From contig NZ_BBPM01000073.1 of the NCBI RefSeq assembly GCF_000787775.1, positions 1 to 32,961 on the forward strand: 32,961 nt of DNA, given 5' to 3'. The notes under the pieces were generated by a model. That model worked only from the letters and a program-made list of their open reading frames with translations, made no database searches and was not told the DNA's origin. A program made the position numbers and the translations under genes. Numbering within the stretch: position 1 is the first letter of the stretch; each line of letters opens with the position of its first letter. Source of the stretch: Streptacidiphilus carbonis. GTDB taxonomy: Bacteria > Actinomycetota > Actinomycetes > Streptomycetales > Streptomycetaceae. Positions 6,692 to 15,126 of the stretch are shown here, piece after piece.

Positions 6692-6719
6692 GAACGCTCC
6701 TTGTCGAGGGGGTGGAGTG

Positions 6720-6785
6720 ATCCCATCATCGCGCCTCTCCGGCGGAAAAAGCGTACCCAAAAGTCATCCCATCATTCTATGATGG
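6720..6785. promoter_or_regulatory. Operator region shared by GntR regulator and permease
   Basis: ATCCCATCAT occurs at 6720-6729 and again at 6766-6775. The second copy is part of the dyad CCATCAT-TCT-ATGATGG (6769-6785). A TATGAT hexamer at 6778-6783 inside the dyad would be a -10 element, so repressor binding would block the polymerase. Confidence 0.65.
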
Positions 6786-6789
6786 CCCC

Positions 6790-8163
6790 ATGCCTGCCGC
6801 TGAAGCCACCGCACCCACGCCCGCATCCGCCTCCACGCCCCCGCCCTCGTCGTCGTCCTCGTCCCCGTTCACCGCCGCCGACGACCGGGTCCCCGCCCTC
6901 ACCCCTCAGCGCGCCGGCTTGCTGCTCGTCGTCGCCATCGCGGTGGCGGCCTTCAACCTCCGCCCCGCCGTCGCCGCCCTCGGGCCGATGCTGGACCAGG
7001 TCCGCAGCACGCTGGGGATGAGTGCGGCCGTCGCCGGGATCCTGACCGCGCTGCCCTCGCTCTGCTTCGCCCTGTTCGGCCTGCTGGCGCCGACCGCGGC
7101 CCGGCGGATCGGCCCCGCCGCCACCGTCTGCGCCGGCATGGGCGCCATCGCCCTCGGCCTGGCGGCCCGTGCGATCGCCCCGGACAGCGCGCTGTTCCTG
7201 CTGCTCAGCGCCCTGGCCCTGGGCGGCATCGCGGTCTCCAACGTGCTGATGCCGGTGCTGGTCAAGCGCTACTTCCCGGACCGGGTGGGTCCGGTCACCG
7301 GGCTCTACTCGATGTCTCTGGCGCTCGGCACCTCCGCGGCCGCCGCCGTCGCGGTCCCGCTCACCAACGCGCTGGGCGGCAGCTGGCGCGTCGGCCTCGG
7401 CATCTGGTCGCTGACCGCGGCCGTGGCCCTGGTGATCTGGCTGGCCCAACTCGCGGTCACACGCCGCGCCGACGCCCGCGCGGGTTCGGCCGCAGCCTCG
7501 GGTGCAGCCTCCGGCGCGGCCCCGGGCGCGGCCCCGGCTGCGGCCGCCGCCCCGGTCGGGCTGCGGATCACCCGCAGCCGTACCGCCTGGGCCCTGGCCG
7601 CCTTCTTCGGCCTGCAGGCCACCGCTGCCTACGCCACCCTGGGCTGGCTGCCGCAGATCTTCCAGGACGCCGGCCTCTCGAACTCCGAGTCCGGGCTGCT
7701 GCTCGCCGTCTCCATGGTCGTCAGCGCCCCGCTGTCCTTCGTCATCCCCGCCTACGCCGCCCGCCGCCCGGACCAGGGCGTGATCGTCGTCGCGCTGTCG
7801 CTGGCCGGCCTGGCCGCCTATGCCGGCCTGGCCTTCGCCCCGGCCGCCGCCCCCTGGGCGTGGGCGCTGCTCGCCGGGCTGGCCAACTGCGCCTTCCCGC
7901 TCACCCTGACCATGATCGGGCTGCGCTCCAGGACCGGCGAGGGCGTCACCCGGCTCTCCTCCTTCACCCAGGGCGTCGGCTATCTGATCTCGGTGCCGGG
8001 ACCGATCCTGATCGGCGTCCTCTACCAGCGCGAGCACGGCTGGTACGGCCCGCTGGCCTTCCTCGCGGTGCTGATGACGGTCCAGGCCTTCGTCGGTCGC
8101 CGGGCCGCCCGGCCGCGCCAGATCGAGGACGAGCTCGGTGCGCCGGCGGCCCGGGGGCACTGA
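6790..8163 (+). CDS. MFS permease, CynX/NimT (cyanate permease-like) family
   Basis: This 457-residue protein has about 12 hydrophobic segments after a Pro/Ser-rich, probably disordered N-terminus (residues 1-35). 'AFNLRPAVAALGPML' in the first helix is characteristic of the CynX/NimT subfamily. A long Ala/Gly-rich cytoplasmic linker (about 225-255) joins the two six-helix halves. The substrate is unknown; relatives move small anions such as cyanate or 2-nitroimidazole. No ribosome binding site precedes the ATG, and TATGAT ends seven bases before it, so the mRNA may be leaderless. It is divergent from the FadR-type regulator, its likely controller. Confidence 0.88.
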   Translation: MPAAEATAPTPASASTPPPSSSSSSPFTAADDRVPALTPQRAGLLLVVAIAVAAFNLRPAVAALGPMLDQVRSTLGMSAAVAGILTALPSLCFALFGLLAPTAARRIGPAATVCAGMGAIALGLAARAIAPDSALFLLLSALALGGIAVSNVLMPVLVKRYFPDRVGPVTGLYSMSLALGTSAAAAVAVPLTNALGGSWRVGLGIWSLTAAVALVIWLAQLAVTRRADARAGSAAASGAASGAAPGAAPAAAAAPVGLRITRSRTAWALAAFFGLQATAAYATLGWLPQIFQDAGLSNSESGLLLAVSMVVSAPLSFVIPAYAARRPDQGVIVVALSLAGLAAYAGLAFAPAAAPWAWALLAGLANCAFPLTLTMIGLRSRTGEGVTRLSSFTQGVGYLISVPGPILIGVLYQREHGWYGPLAFLAVLMTVQAFVGRRAARPRQIEDELGAPAARGH

Positions 8164-8215
8164 GGGGGAGACCCCCGCCGGTTCTCATCCTGAACCAGGT
8201 GGCAGACTCGTCGGC

Positions 8216-8338
8216 ATGCCCGTTCTCGATCCCCATCCCACCGGCGGCAACAAGAAGCTGCTGCAGATGTTCGGCCTGATCCTCGCCATCCTCGTGGTGA
8301 TCGGCGTCGTCGCCTCGTTCGCCACCACAATGGGCTGA
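8216..8338 (+). CDS. SGM_5486-type transporter-associated mini-protein (40 aa)
   Basis: The product begins 'MPVLDPHPTGGNKKLLQMFG', followed by one transmembrane helix (about residues 21-36) and a short tail. Length and the 'PVLDP-P..G.KKLL' opening match the small actinomycete family named SGM_5486 transporter-associated protein. It follows the permease by 52 bp, in keeping with that association. A single-pass membrane peptide of this size could be an accessory subunit, but no function has been shown to my knowledge. Confidence 0.75.
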   Translation: MPVLDPHPTGGNKKLLQMFGLILAILVVIGVVASFATTMG

Positions 8339-8390
8339 CTTGGTCCCGCTCCCAGTACCCGGTTCCGGGAATTCTGGGAAGCTGGCAGGT

Positions 8391-8912
8391 ATGAGCGTCG
8401 ATTCGTCCCGCAGGATCATCGTCCTCCGGCACGCCAAGGCCGACTGGCCCGCCGTGCCCGACCACGAGCGGCCGCTGGCCGACCGCGGCCGCAAGGACGC
8501 ACCCGTCGCCGGACGCTGGCTCGCCGGCACCGGCATCACCCCAGACCTGGCCCTGTGCTCCACCTCCGAGCGCACCAGGGAGACCTGGAAGCTCTTCGCC
8601 CACGAGCTTCCGACCCGCCCCAGAACGGTCTACGAGGAGCGCCTCTACGAGGCCAGCCCGGGCCGGCTGATCGAGGTCATGCAGGAAGTCGTCCCGGAGG
8701 AGGTCGGGACCGTCCTGCTGGTCGGCCACAACCCGGGTGTGCAGGGCCTGACCGAGGTACTGGCCGGCGGCTTCGAGGGCGACACCCTGCCCCGGCTGCG
8801 CAGCTCCGGATTCCCGACCTCCGCGGTCGCGGTGCTCACCCTCGACACGCCCTGGAAGGCCCTGGAACCGGGCGTGGGCCACCTCACCACCTTCTGGTCG
8901 CCCAAGGACTGA
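8391..8912 (+). CDS. sixA: SixA-type histidine phosphatase
   Basis: This 173-residue protein belongs to the histidine phosphatase superfamily. 'LRHAKADW' carries the Arg13-His14 pair where the phospho-His intermediate forms, 'STSERTRET' supplies further phosphate contacts, and 'VGHNPG' carries the second catalytic His. SixA of E. coli dephosphorylates phosphohistidine in a phosphorelay or phosphotransferase protein; the substrate here is unknown. The start at 8391 fits the 'RRIIVLRHAK' opening of the family. Three 13-bp tandem repeats begin inside its last codons. Confidence 0.88.
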   Translation: MSVDSSRRIIVLRHAKADWPAVPDHERPLADRGRKDAPVAGRWLAGTGITPDLALCSTSERTRETWKLFAHELPTRPRTVYEERLYEASPGRLIEVMQEVVPEEVGTVLLVGHNPGVQGLTEVLAGGFEGDTLPRLRSSGFPTSAVAVLTLDTPWKALEPGVGHLTTFWSPKD

Positions 8913-8948
8913 GTCCAAGGACTGAGTCCAAGGACTGAGTCCAAGGAC
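8904..8948. repeat. Three tandem 13-bp palindromic repeats
   Basis: AAGGACTGAGTCC is present at 8904-8916, 8917-8929 and 8930-8942, then AAGGAC at 8943-8948. Each unit contains the dyad GGACT-G-AGTCC. The first copy includes the sixA stop codon, so expansion would not change the protein. Confidence 0.85.
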
Positions 8949-8983
8949 CGACCGGCAGGCCACCGGCAGACAGCCCTCGACAA

Positions 8984-9013
8984 AGGGGCGCGCGACCAAC
9001 TTCGCGCGCCCCT
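8984..9013. terminator. Bidirectional terminator between sixA and serB
   Basis: AGGGGCGCGCGA (8984-8995) and TCGCGCGCCCCT (9002-9013) pair perfectly around a six-base loop; GACAA and TTGTC outside can extend the stem. It lies between convergent genes. Confidence 0.8.
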
Positions 9014-9065
9014 CACCGTTGTCGCGCTCACACCCGCTGCGGCACGGGCGCGTGCCGGCGCAGGC

Positions 9066-10310
9066 TCAGTGCGTCGCTGACGGGTCGTCGTCCGCGTCCT
9101 CGACCTCTTCGCGGGAGATGCCCAGCAGGTAGAGGACGGTGTCCAGGAAGGGGACGTTGACCGCGGTGTCGGCGGCCTCGCGGACCACCGGCTTCGCGTT
9201 GAAGGCGACGCCCAGGCCGGCCGCGTTGAGCATGTCCAGATCGTTGGCGCCGTCGCCGATCGCGATGGTCTGCTCCAGCGGGACGCCCGCCGACTCGGCG
9301 AAGCGGGCGAGCATCCGGGCCTTGCCGGCCCGGTCCACGATCTCGCCGACCACCCGGCCGGTGAACTTGCCGTCCACCACCTCCAGGGTGTTGGCCGCGG
9401 CGAAGTCCAGCCCCAGCCGCTCCGCCAGGTCGTCGGTGACCTGGGTGAAGCCGCCGGAGACGATGGCGACCTGGTAGCCCAGCCGCTTCAGGGTGCGGAT
9501 CAGGGTCCTGGCCCCCGGCGTCAGCCGGACCTCGGCGCGGACCTTGGCGACCACGTCCGCGTCCAGCCCCGCCAGCAGCGCCACCCGGGCCCTTAGCGAC
9601 TCGGCGAAGTCCAGCTCCCCGGCCATCGCCGCCGCGGTCACCGCGGCCACCTCGGCCTCGCAACCCGCGTGCGCGGCGAAGAGCTCGATCACCTCGTCCT
9701 GGATCAGCGTGGAGTCGACGTCCATCACGACCAGCCGCTTCGCCCGCCGCTGCAGCCCGGACCGGACCACCGCCACATCGACCCGCTGCACCGCCGCCTC
9801 TGCGGCGAGCTCGGTCCGCAGCCGCTCGGTCGGCACTCCGGAGACGGCCAGCTCCACCGCCGTGACCGGGTACTTGGCCAGCCGGAAGACCCGGTCGATG
9901 TTGCCGCCGCAGTCGGTGATCCGGGCGCTGAGCGCGGCCACTGAGGCTGCGCTCAGCGGATGGCCCAGCACGGTGACATGCGAACGGCCCTCCCCGCGCG
10001 GGCGGTTGTCGCCGGTGCCGGAGAGGACCTCGGCCTGCAGGTGCTGCCGGTCGGCCCACTGGTGCACGGTGGCCCGCAGCTCGCCCTCCTGCGGCGTCGC
10101 GGTCACCAGCGCGCAGAGCACGATCCGGCCCCGGGTCACGACCTGCTCGAAGTCGACGACGTCGACCCCGTACTCCGCGAGGGTGGTGAAGAGGCCGGTG
10201 GTGATGCCCGGACGGTCCTTGCCGAACACCTTGACCAGCAGGGTCCGGGGTGCGCGGGCGTCCGACGTCGCAACGGGGGCGGCCTCGGGGGCCGGGGGCT
10301 GAGCGCTCAT
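9066..10310 (-). CDS. serB: Phosphoserine phosphatase SerB with N-terminal ACT domains
   Basis: This 414-residue enzyme would hydrolyse O-phospho-L-serine to serine, the last step of serine synthesis. Residues 22-180 form two ACT-like regulatory folds ('LVKVFGKDRPGITTGLF' and 'VTVLGHPLSAASVAAL'). The HAD catalytic domain follows, with the nucleophile motif DVDST (197-201), 'SGGFTQVTDDLAERLG', and the metal-binding 'IGDGANDLDML'. Double-ACT SerB is the usual actinobacterial form, and ACT domains suggest feedback by serine. No clear ribosome binding site precedes the ATG at 10310. The acidic C-terminal tail is probably disordered. Confidence 0.95.
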   Translation of the reverse strand: MSAQPPAPEAAPVATSDARAPRTLLVKVFGKDRPGITTGLFTTLAEYGVDVVDFEQVVTRGRIVLCALVTATPQEGELRATVHQWADRQHLQAEVLSGTGDNRPRGEGRSHVTVLGHPLSAASVAALSARITDCGGNIDRVFRLAKYPVTAVELAVSGVPTERLRTELAAEAAVQRVDVAVVRSGLQRRAKRLVVMDVDSTLIQDEVIELFAAHAGCEAEVAAVTAAAMAGELDFAESLRARVALLAGLDADVVAKVRAEVRLTPGARTLIRTLKRLGYQVAIVSGGFTQVTDDLAERLGLDFAAANTLEVVDGKFTGRVVGEIVDRAGKARMLARFAESAGVPLEQTIAIGDGANDLDMLNAAGLGVAFNAKPVVREAADTAVNVPFLDTVLYLLGISREEVEDADDDPSATH

Positions 10311-10376
10311 GATGCGGCCAACGCTACCTGGCCGCGGCGGTCGCTCCGAGTCCCGTCCCGCCCACCGGACAGCGGG

Positions 10377-12191
10377 TTACCTCCCAGGTGGGGCGGTGGG
10401 CGGCGGCGGTGTCTGTGCGGGACCGCCCGAGTACGGGTTGTAGCCGCCGGGCGGCGGCCCCGCCGGCGGCGGCGCAGTGGGCCGGGAGGCCGGCGGAGCC
10501 GGGGGAGCCGGGGGAGCGGCGTACGGGTTGTCCGGCGCGGGCGCGGGCGGCCGCCCGCCGCCCGGCGGAAGGTACGGCTGGGGTTGCGGCTGCGACTGGG
10601 GTTGCGGCGGCTGCCGGTACGGCTGCTGCTCCTGCCGCGTCGTCGGGTACTCGCCCTGGTACTGCGCCGGATAGCCGGCGGGGTACTCCGCCGTCCGGCC
10701 GGGGACGTCCCGGCCGCCGCCCGGGTACGACGGCGACGGGGTCAGCACCACCCGCTTGGCGGAGGCGAACTGCGCCACCAGCAGCGCCCCGAGGAAGCCG
10801 AACACCGCTCCCTCCACCAGCCCCAGCAAGATCCCCAGCAGCAGGTTCCCGCTGATGCTCAGCCCCGCGCCGACCGCGTTGAAGCCGAACACCGACAGGT
10901 TCGCGTTCACCGACACGTCCGCCAGCACCAGCAGCACCGGTGTGACCACGGCCATGGCGACGCCCAGCCGCAGCGCCGCACCGCCCGCCTCGCGCACCCC
11001 GCTCTGCGGCAGCACCGGGCGAGGGGTCCGCACCGCCGCCACCACGCCCACCGCCAGCAGCATCAGCGCCACCGCGACCGGCAGCAGCCAGACCCGGCCG
11101 TCCAACTGCGCCAGCTTGGACAAGGTGATGCTCTGCCCGGTGCCGCCCTTGAGCAGTTGGTCCACCGGCGAGGGCAGGAACTGCGCCAGCGGACCGCTGG
11201 CCTTGCCGTTGAAGGGGACCGCCATGCCCAGCACCACGACCAGGAACACACCATTGGGGGCGGCCAGGAGCGCGGCGCCGACGGTCTTCGCCCCGCCGTT
11301 GCCCGTCAGCCCGACCACGATCCCGGCGACCGCGCCCACCAGCACTGCGCCGACCAGGACGGTCACCACGGCCGAGGCGACCGGGCGGACCGTGCGGCGC
11401 AGCGCGTCCCAGCCGACCGGCAGCGGGCTGCGCCTGGAGGCGGCCAGCGCCAGCGCCAGCACCACCAGCACCCACAGCAGTCCGAGGGCGAGCGTCGGCG
11501 CCAGGTTCACCTTGAAACCCACCGTCGGATCGGTGTTGCCGCCCAGGATGCTGCCGACCCCGCCCAGCACCCCGCCGAGCCCGCCGCCCGACCCGGACCC
11601 CGATCCGGAGCTGTTGTTGCCGATCAGCCCGCCGAGTCCGCCCAGCGGGTCGCCGCCCCCGGAACCCGAACCGCTGCCGCTTCCGCTCCCGGTGCCCGGC
11701 AGCGAGTTCAGCTTGATCGCCACGGTCCCGTTGCCGGACCAGGCCACCACGGCAAGCAGCACCATGAAGGCGACCACCGCGCCGCCCGCCCTGGCCAGCA
11801 CCTGACCCGGCGCCGGCACCGGGAAGCGCCGCAGCGGCCTGACGAACAGCCAGCCCAGCACCACTGCACCCACCAGGGTGATTCCCAGCGGGACGATCCC
11901 GATCGCTCCCTGGGCCCCGGCCGCGTCGATTCCGAAGAACGAGACGTCACCCGAGGGGCTGATCCTTCCGCCGACCGCCATCGAGACCAGGGCCGCGACC
12001 AGCGCCCCCAGCGAGGCGTAGGTGTCCAGGCCCAGCAGGTGGATCCCCAGCGCGGCCACCGCCGCCATCGCCGCGAAGGCCCAACTCACGGCCACCGCCC
12101 CGGAGACCGCCCCGTACAGCGCGCCGTCGCGCAATCCGCCGACCGACCCGGCAGCGCCCGCCACCGGCCGCTGGTGCCCGTACACCGTCAT
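10377..12191 (-). CDS. Streptophobe-family polytopic membrane protein
   Basis: This 604-residue protein has about ten hydrophobic segments and belongs to the streptomycete-restricted 'streptophobe' family, whose function is unknown. The N-terminus 'MTVYGHQRPVAGA' leads into the membrane part. A long Gly/Ser loop with GSGSGSGSGSGGG sits between helices at about 165-215, and a second family block 'VSVNANLSVFGFNAVGAG' lies near residue 410. The last ~130 residues are Pro/Gln/Tyr-rich and cytoplasmic or disordered. It is divergent from the FHA-ABC transporter. serB follows after 66 bp on the same strand, so they may be co-transcribed. Confidence 0.85.
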   Translation of the reverse strand: MTVYGHQRPVAGAAGSVGGLRDGALYGAVSGAVAVSWAFAAMAAVAALGIHLLGLDTYASLGALVAALVSMAVGGRISPSGDVSFFGIDAAGAQGAIGIVPLGITLVGAVVLGWLFVRPLRRFPVPAPGQVLARAGGAVVAFMVLLAVVAWSGNGTVAIKLNSLPGTGSGSGSGSGSGGGDPLGGLGGLIGNNSSGSGSGSGGGLGGVLGGVGSILGGNTDPTVGFKVNLAPTLALGLLWVLVVLALALAASRRSPLPVGWDALRRTVRPVASAVVTVLVGAVLVGAVAGIVVGLTGNGGAKTVGAALLAAPNGVFLVVVLGMAVPFNGKASGPLAQFLPSPVDQLLKGGTGQSITLSKLAQLDGRVWLLPVAVALMLLAVGVVAAVRTPRPVLPQSGVREAGGAALRLGVAMAVVTPVLLVLADVSVNANLSVFGFNAVGAGLSISGNLLLGILLGLVEGAVFGFLGALLVAQFASAKRVVLTPSPSYPGGGRDVPGRTAEYPAGYPAQYQGEYPTTRQEQQPYRQPPQPQSQPQPQPYLPPGGGRPPAPAPDNPYAAPPAPPAPPASRPTAPPPAGPPPGGYNPYSGGPAQTPPPPTAPPGR

Positions 12192-12377
12192 CGTCTAACC
12201 GCCCCCATACCGAACCGCCTGCTCTGCCGTCAGGTTGCCACAGGGTCACGGTAGTGGGGTCCGGTTCCCCCGACGTTGATCGAGCTGGAATGATTCCCCC
12301 CATCGTTCGGCATCCCTAAACTTCCCCTGTCAAGAGTGGGGACTATCTCGGGGGACTACATCGTGGGGCAGGCAACA

Positions 12378-14948
12378 GTGCCGCAGCTGGTACTTGAACT
12401 CAACGGACAACGCAGAACACTTGAACCCGGCCGCAGCTATACGATCGGGCGCGATCCGCAGTCCGATGTGGCGGTGGACGACGCCAGGGTCTCCTGGCGG
12501 CACGCGACCATCGCGTACCACGGCAACGGCTGGGTCATGGAGGACCTGGGCAGCACCAACGGCACCTTCGCCAACGGGCACAGAGCCAATCAGGTCCCGC
12601 TCGGGCAGGGCGCCGTGGTGACCCTCGGCAACGCCGAGAGCGGCCCGCGGCTCTCCTTCGCCGGTCTGCCCAGCCCGGTCGCCCCGGTCGGCGGCGACGC
12701 CTGGCACAACCAGGGAACGGCCCGCTTCAACCCCGGCGCCCAGGGCCAGGGCGGCGGCGCCCAGGCCGGCTACGCCCAGCAGCCGCAGGCGCAGCAGGCC
12801 CAGCAGTGGGAGCAACAGCAGCACGGCGGCGGCGCTTCGGTGCCGCCCCAGCAGGGCGGCGGCTACAGCGGAGGCTACGCCCAGCAGCCCTCGCAGCCCG
12901 CGCCCGAGCCGGTCTACGGCTCGCGCAACCCCACCATGGTCCGCAACCTGGCCGGCGGCCTGCGCACCATCAGGATCGGCCGCGGGCTGGACAACGAGCT
13001 GGTCGTCTCCGACCTGTCGGTCTCGCGGCACCACGCGGAACTGCGCCAGTTGCAGGACGGCCGCTACGAGATCGTCGACCTCGAGAGCCACAACGGCACC
13101 TACCTCAACGGCCAGCCGATCTCCCGTCAGCTGCTCGGCCCCAACGACATCGTCGGCGTCGGCCACTCCACCTTCCGACTGGTCGGGGACCAGCTCGAGG
13201 AGTTCGTCGACACCGGTGAGGTCTCCTTCTCGGCCCGCCACCTGCTGGTCAAGGTCCAGCACAAGGGCGCCGACAAGATCCTGCTGAACAACGTCAGCTT
13301 CGGGGTCCCGGAGAAGTCACTGGTCGCGGTCATCGGCCCGTCCGGCTCCGGCAAGTCCACGCTGCTGCGGGCGCTCACCGGCTACCGCCCGGCGGACAAC
13401 GGCGACGTGCTGTACGACGGCCGCAACCTCTACAAGCAGTTCGCCGAGCTGCGCCAGCGCATCGGGCTGGTACCGCAGGACGACATCCTGCACTCCCAGC
13501 TGACGGTCCGTACCGCCCTGAAGTACGCGGCCGAGCTGCGGTTCCCCGGCGACACCGAGGCCGCCGAGCGCGAGCGCCGGGTCGACGAGGTGCTCACCGA
13601 GCTGCACCTGGAGAAGCGGGCCGACAACCGCATCACGGCTCTCTCCGGCGGCCAGCGCAAGCGCGTCTCGGTCGCCCTGGAGCTGCTCACCAAGCCGTCG
13701 CTGATCTTCCTGGACGAGCCCACCTCGGGCCTGGACCCGGGCATGGACCGCGACGTCATGAAGATGCTGCGCGGCCTGGCCGACGAGGGCCGCACGGTCC
13801 TGGTGGTCACCCACTCGGTGGCCGAACTGGCGCTCTGCGACCGGCTGCTGGTGATGGCGCCGGGCGGTTCGGTGGCCTACTTCGGCCCGCCCAAGGAGGC
13901 GCTGCACTTCTTCGGGTACGAGACCTGGGCCGACGTCTTCCAGGCCTTCGAGAACTACCCGGACCACGACTGGGCCGGGCGGTTCCGCGGCTCGGTGCAC
14001 TACCAGATGTACTCGGCCGACGTCGAAGCCGTGCAGGCCCAGTCCGTGCAGATACAGCACGAGCAGTCCAAGCCGCCGAAGCAGCAGAGCTGGGGCTCCC
14101 AGCTGTCCACCCTGATCCGCCGCTACGTCAGCGTCATCGCCGCCGACCGCGGCTATGTCGGCCTGCTCGTCGCCCTGCCGCTGATCATGGGCGTGATGAG
14201 CATCGCCATCCCGGCCCAGTTCGGATTCGGGCCGGCGACCAAGGCCCCGGCGGGCGGCGGGCCCGCGCTCAACACCGACGCCGCCACCGTGCTGCTGGTG
14301 CTGGGGGTGGGAGCCGCCCTCACGGGTGCGGCCAACGCGGTCCGCGAGCTGATCAAGGAACGGGTGATCTACGAGCGCGAACGCGCGGTCGGCCTGTCCC
14401 GCTCCGCCTACATGATGTCCAAGGTGGTCGTGCTGGGGGTGATCACCGCGGTGCAGACGGCGGTGCTCGCCGGCATCGGCGTGCTGCCGCGGCCCGGGGC
14501 CACCGAGGGCCTGCTGGTCAAGGCGACACCGCAGATCGAGATGATCCTGGTGGTGATGCTGCTCGGGATCACCTCGATGATGCTCGGCCTGGTCGTCTCC
14601 GCCGTGGTGAAGACCGCCGAGAAGACCATGCCGCTGCTGGTGCTGATCGCGATCATCCAGGTCGTCTTCTGCGGTTCGCTGTTCCCGCTCTTCGGCACTC
14701 CGGGCCTGGAGCAGGTCGCCTGGCTGTCCCCGTCCCGCTGGGCGGTGGCCGCCGAGGCGGCGACGATCAACCTGCCGAAGATCATGGGTCCGCCGCAGGG
14801 CAAGACCACCACCGACCCGCTGTGGCAGCACACCCTGGGCCAGTGGGGCGTCGACGTCGGCGTGCTGGTGCTGCTCGGGGTGGTCTGCGCCTTCCTGGTG
14901 GTCAGGCTGCTGCGCAGGCACGAGCCCGAGGTCATGCGCAAGCGCTGA
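12378..14948 (+). CDS. ABC transporter with two FHA domains (Rv1747-like)
   Basis: This protein (856 residues from the GTG at 12378) combines two phosphothreonine-binding FHA domains with a complete ABC half-transporter. FHA1 (about 1-95) has GRD at 24-26 and GSTNGT at 58-63. A Gln/Gly/Ala-rich linker runs 110-180. FHA2 (about 185-270) has SRHHA and HNGTYLNG. The nucleotide-binding domain has Walker A GPSGSGKST (320-328), signature LSGGQRKR (422-429) and Walker B LIFLDEP (442-448). About six C-terminal membrane segments form an ABC-2 permease. M. tuberculosis Rv1747 has this layout and is controlled by Ser/Thr kinases through its FHA domains; similar control is inferred. GTG codons at 12336 and 12363 are alternative starts; 12378 best fits the FHA fold. 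Confidence 0.92.
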   Translation: MPQLVLELNGQRRTLEPGRSYTIGRDPQSDVAVDDARVSWRHATIAYHGNGWVMEDLGSTNGTFANGHRANQVPLGQGAVVTLGNAESGPRLSFAGLPSPVAPVGGDAWHNQGTARFNPGAQGQGGGAQAGYAQQPQAQQAQQWEQQQHGGGASVPPQQGGGYSGGYAQQPSQPAPEPVYGSRNPTMVRNLAGGLRTIRIGRGLDNELVVSDLSVSRHHAELRQLQDGRYEIVDLESHNGTYLNGQPISRQLLGPNDIVGVGHSTFRLVGDQLEEFVDTGEVSFSARHLLVKVQHKGADKILLNNVSFGVPEKSLVAVIGPSGSGKSTLLRALTGYRPADNGDVLYDGRNLYKQFAELRQRIGLVPQDDILHSQLTVRTALKYAAELRFPGDTEAAERERRVDEVLTELHLEKRADNRITALSGGQRKRVSVALELLTKPSLIFLDEPTSGLDPGMDRDVMKMLRGLADEGRTVLVVTHSVAELALCDRLLVMAPGGSVAYFGPPKEALHFFGYETWADVFQAFENYPDHDWAGRFRGSVHYQMYSADVEAVQAQSVQIQHEQSKPPKQQSWGSQLSTLIRRYVSVIAADRGYVGLLVALPLIMGVMSIAIPAQFGFGPATKAPAGGGPALNTDAATVLLVLGVGAALTGAANAVRELIKERVIYERERAVGLSRSAYMMSKVVVLGVITAVQTAVLAGIGVLPRPGATEGLLVKATPQIEMILVVMLLGITSMMLGLVVSAVVKTAEKTMPLLVLIAIIQVVFCGSLFPLFGTPGLEQVAWLSPSRWAVAAEAATINLPKIMGPPQGKTTTDPLWQHTLGQWGVDVGVLVLLGVVCAFLVVRLLRRHEPEVMRKR

Positions 14949-14965
14949 TCCGGCCGGGCCGACCT

Positions 14966-14999
14966 GGGCCGCGCACCTGTCCCGACAGGTGCGCGGCCC
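14966..14999. terminator. 15-bp perfect hairpin terminator after the FHA-ABC gene
   Basis: GGGCCGCGCACCTGT (14966-14980) pairs perfectly with 14985-14999 around CCCG. It begins 17 bases after the stop codon. Confidence 0.85.
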
Positions 15000-15098
15000 T
15001 CTGCCGTATCGAATCGATAACCCTCGCACGCACGTTTCCCAATACGAACAAAGGATCTCCACAGCCTCGTACGATTCCGGCGTACCGCGTACCTCCGG

Positions 15099-15113
15099 GT
15101 TCAATCGTTGAAC
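15099..15113. promoter_or_regulatory. Dyad upstream of the MHYT gene
   Basis: GTTCAA-TCG-TTGAAC is a perfect 6-bp dyad ending 13 bp before the start codon. It could bind a dimeric repressor. Confidence 0.4.
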
Positions 15114-15126
15114 GGGGACCACACGC

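Noticed and set aside
9960-12254. 764-codon plus-strand frame across serB and streptophobe
   Set aside because: Rich in His, Arg, Gln and Pro with no recognisable motif; it mirrors two well-supported minus-strand genes.
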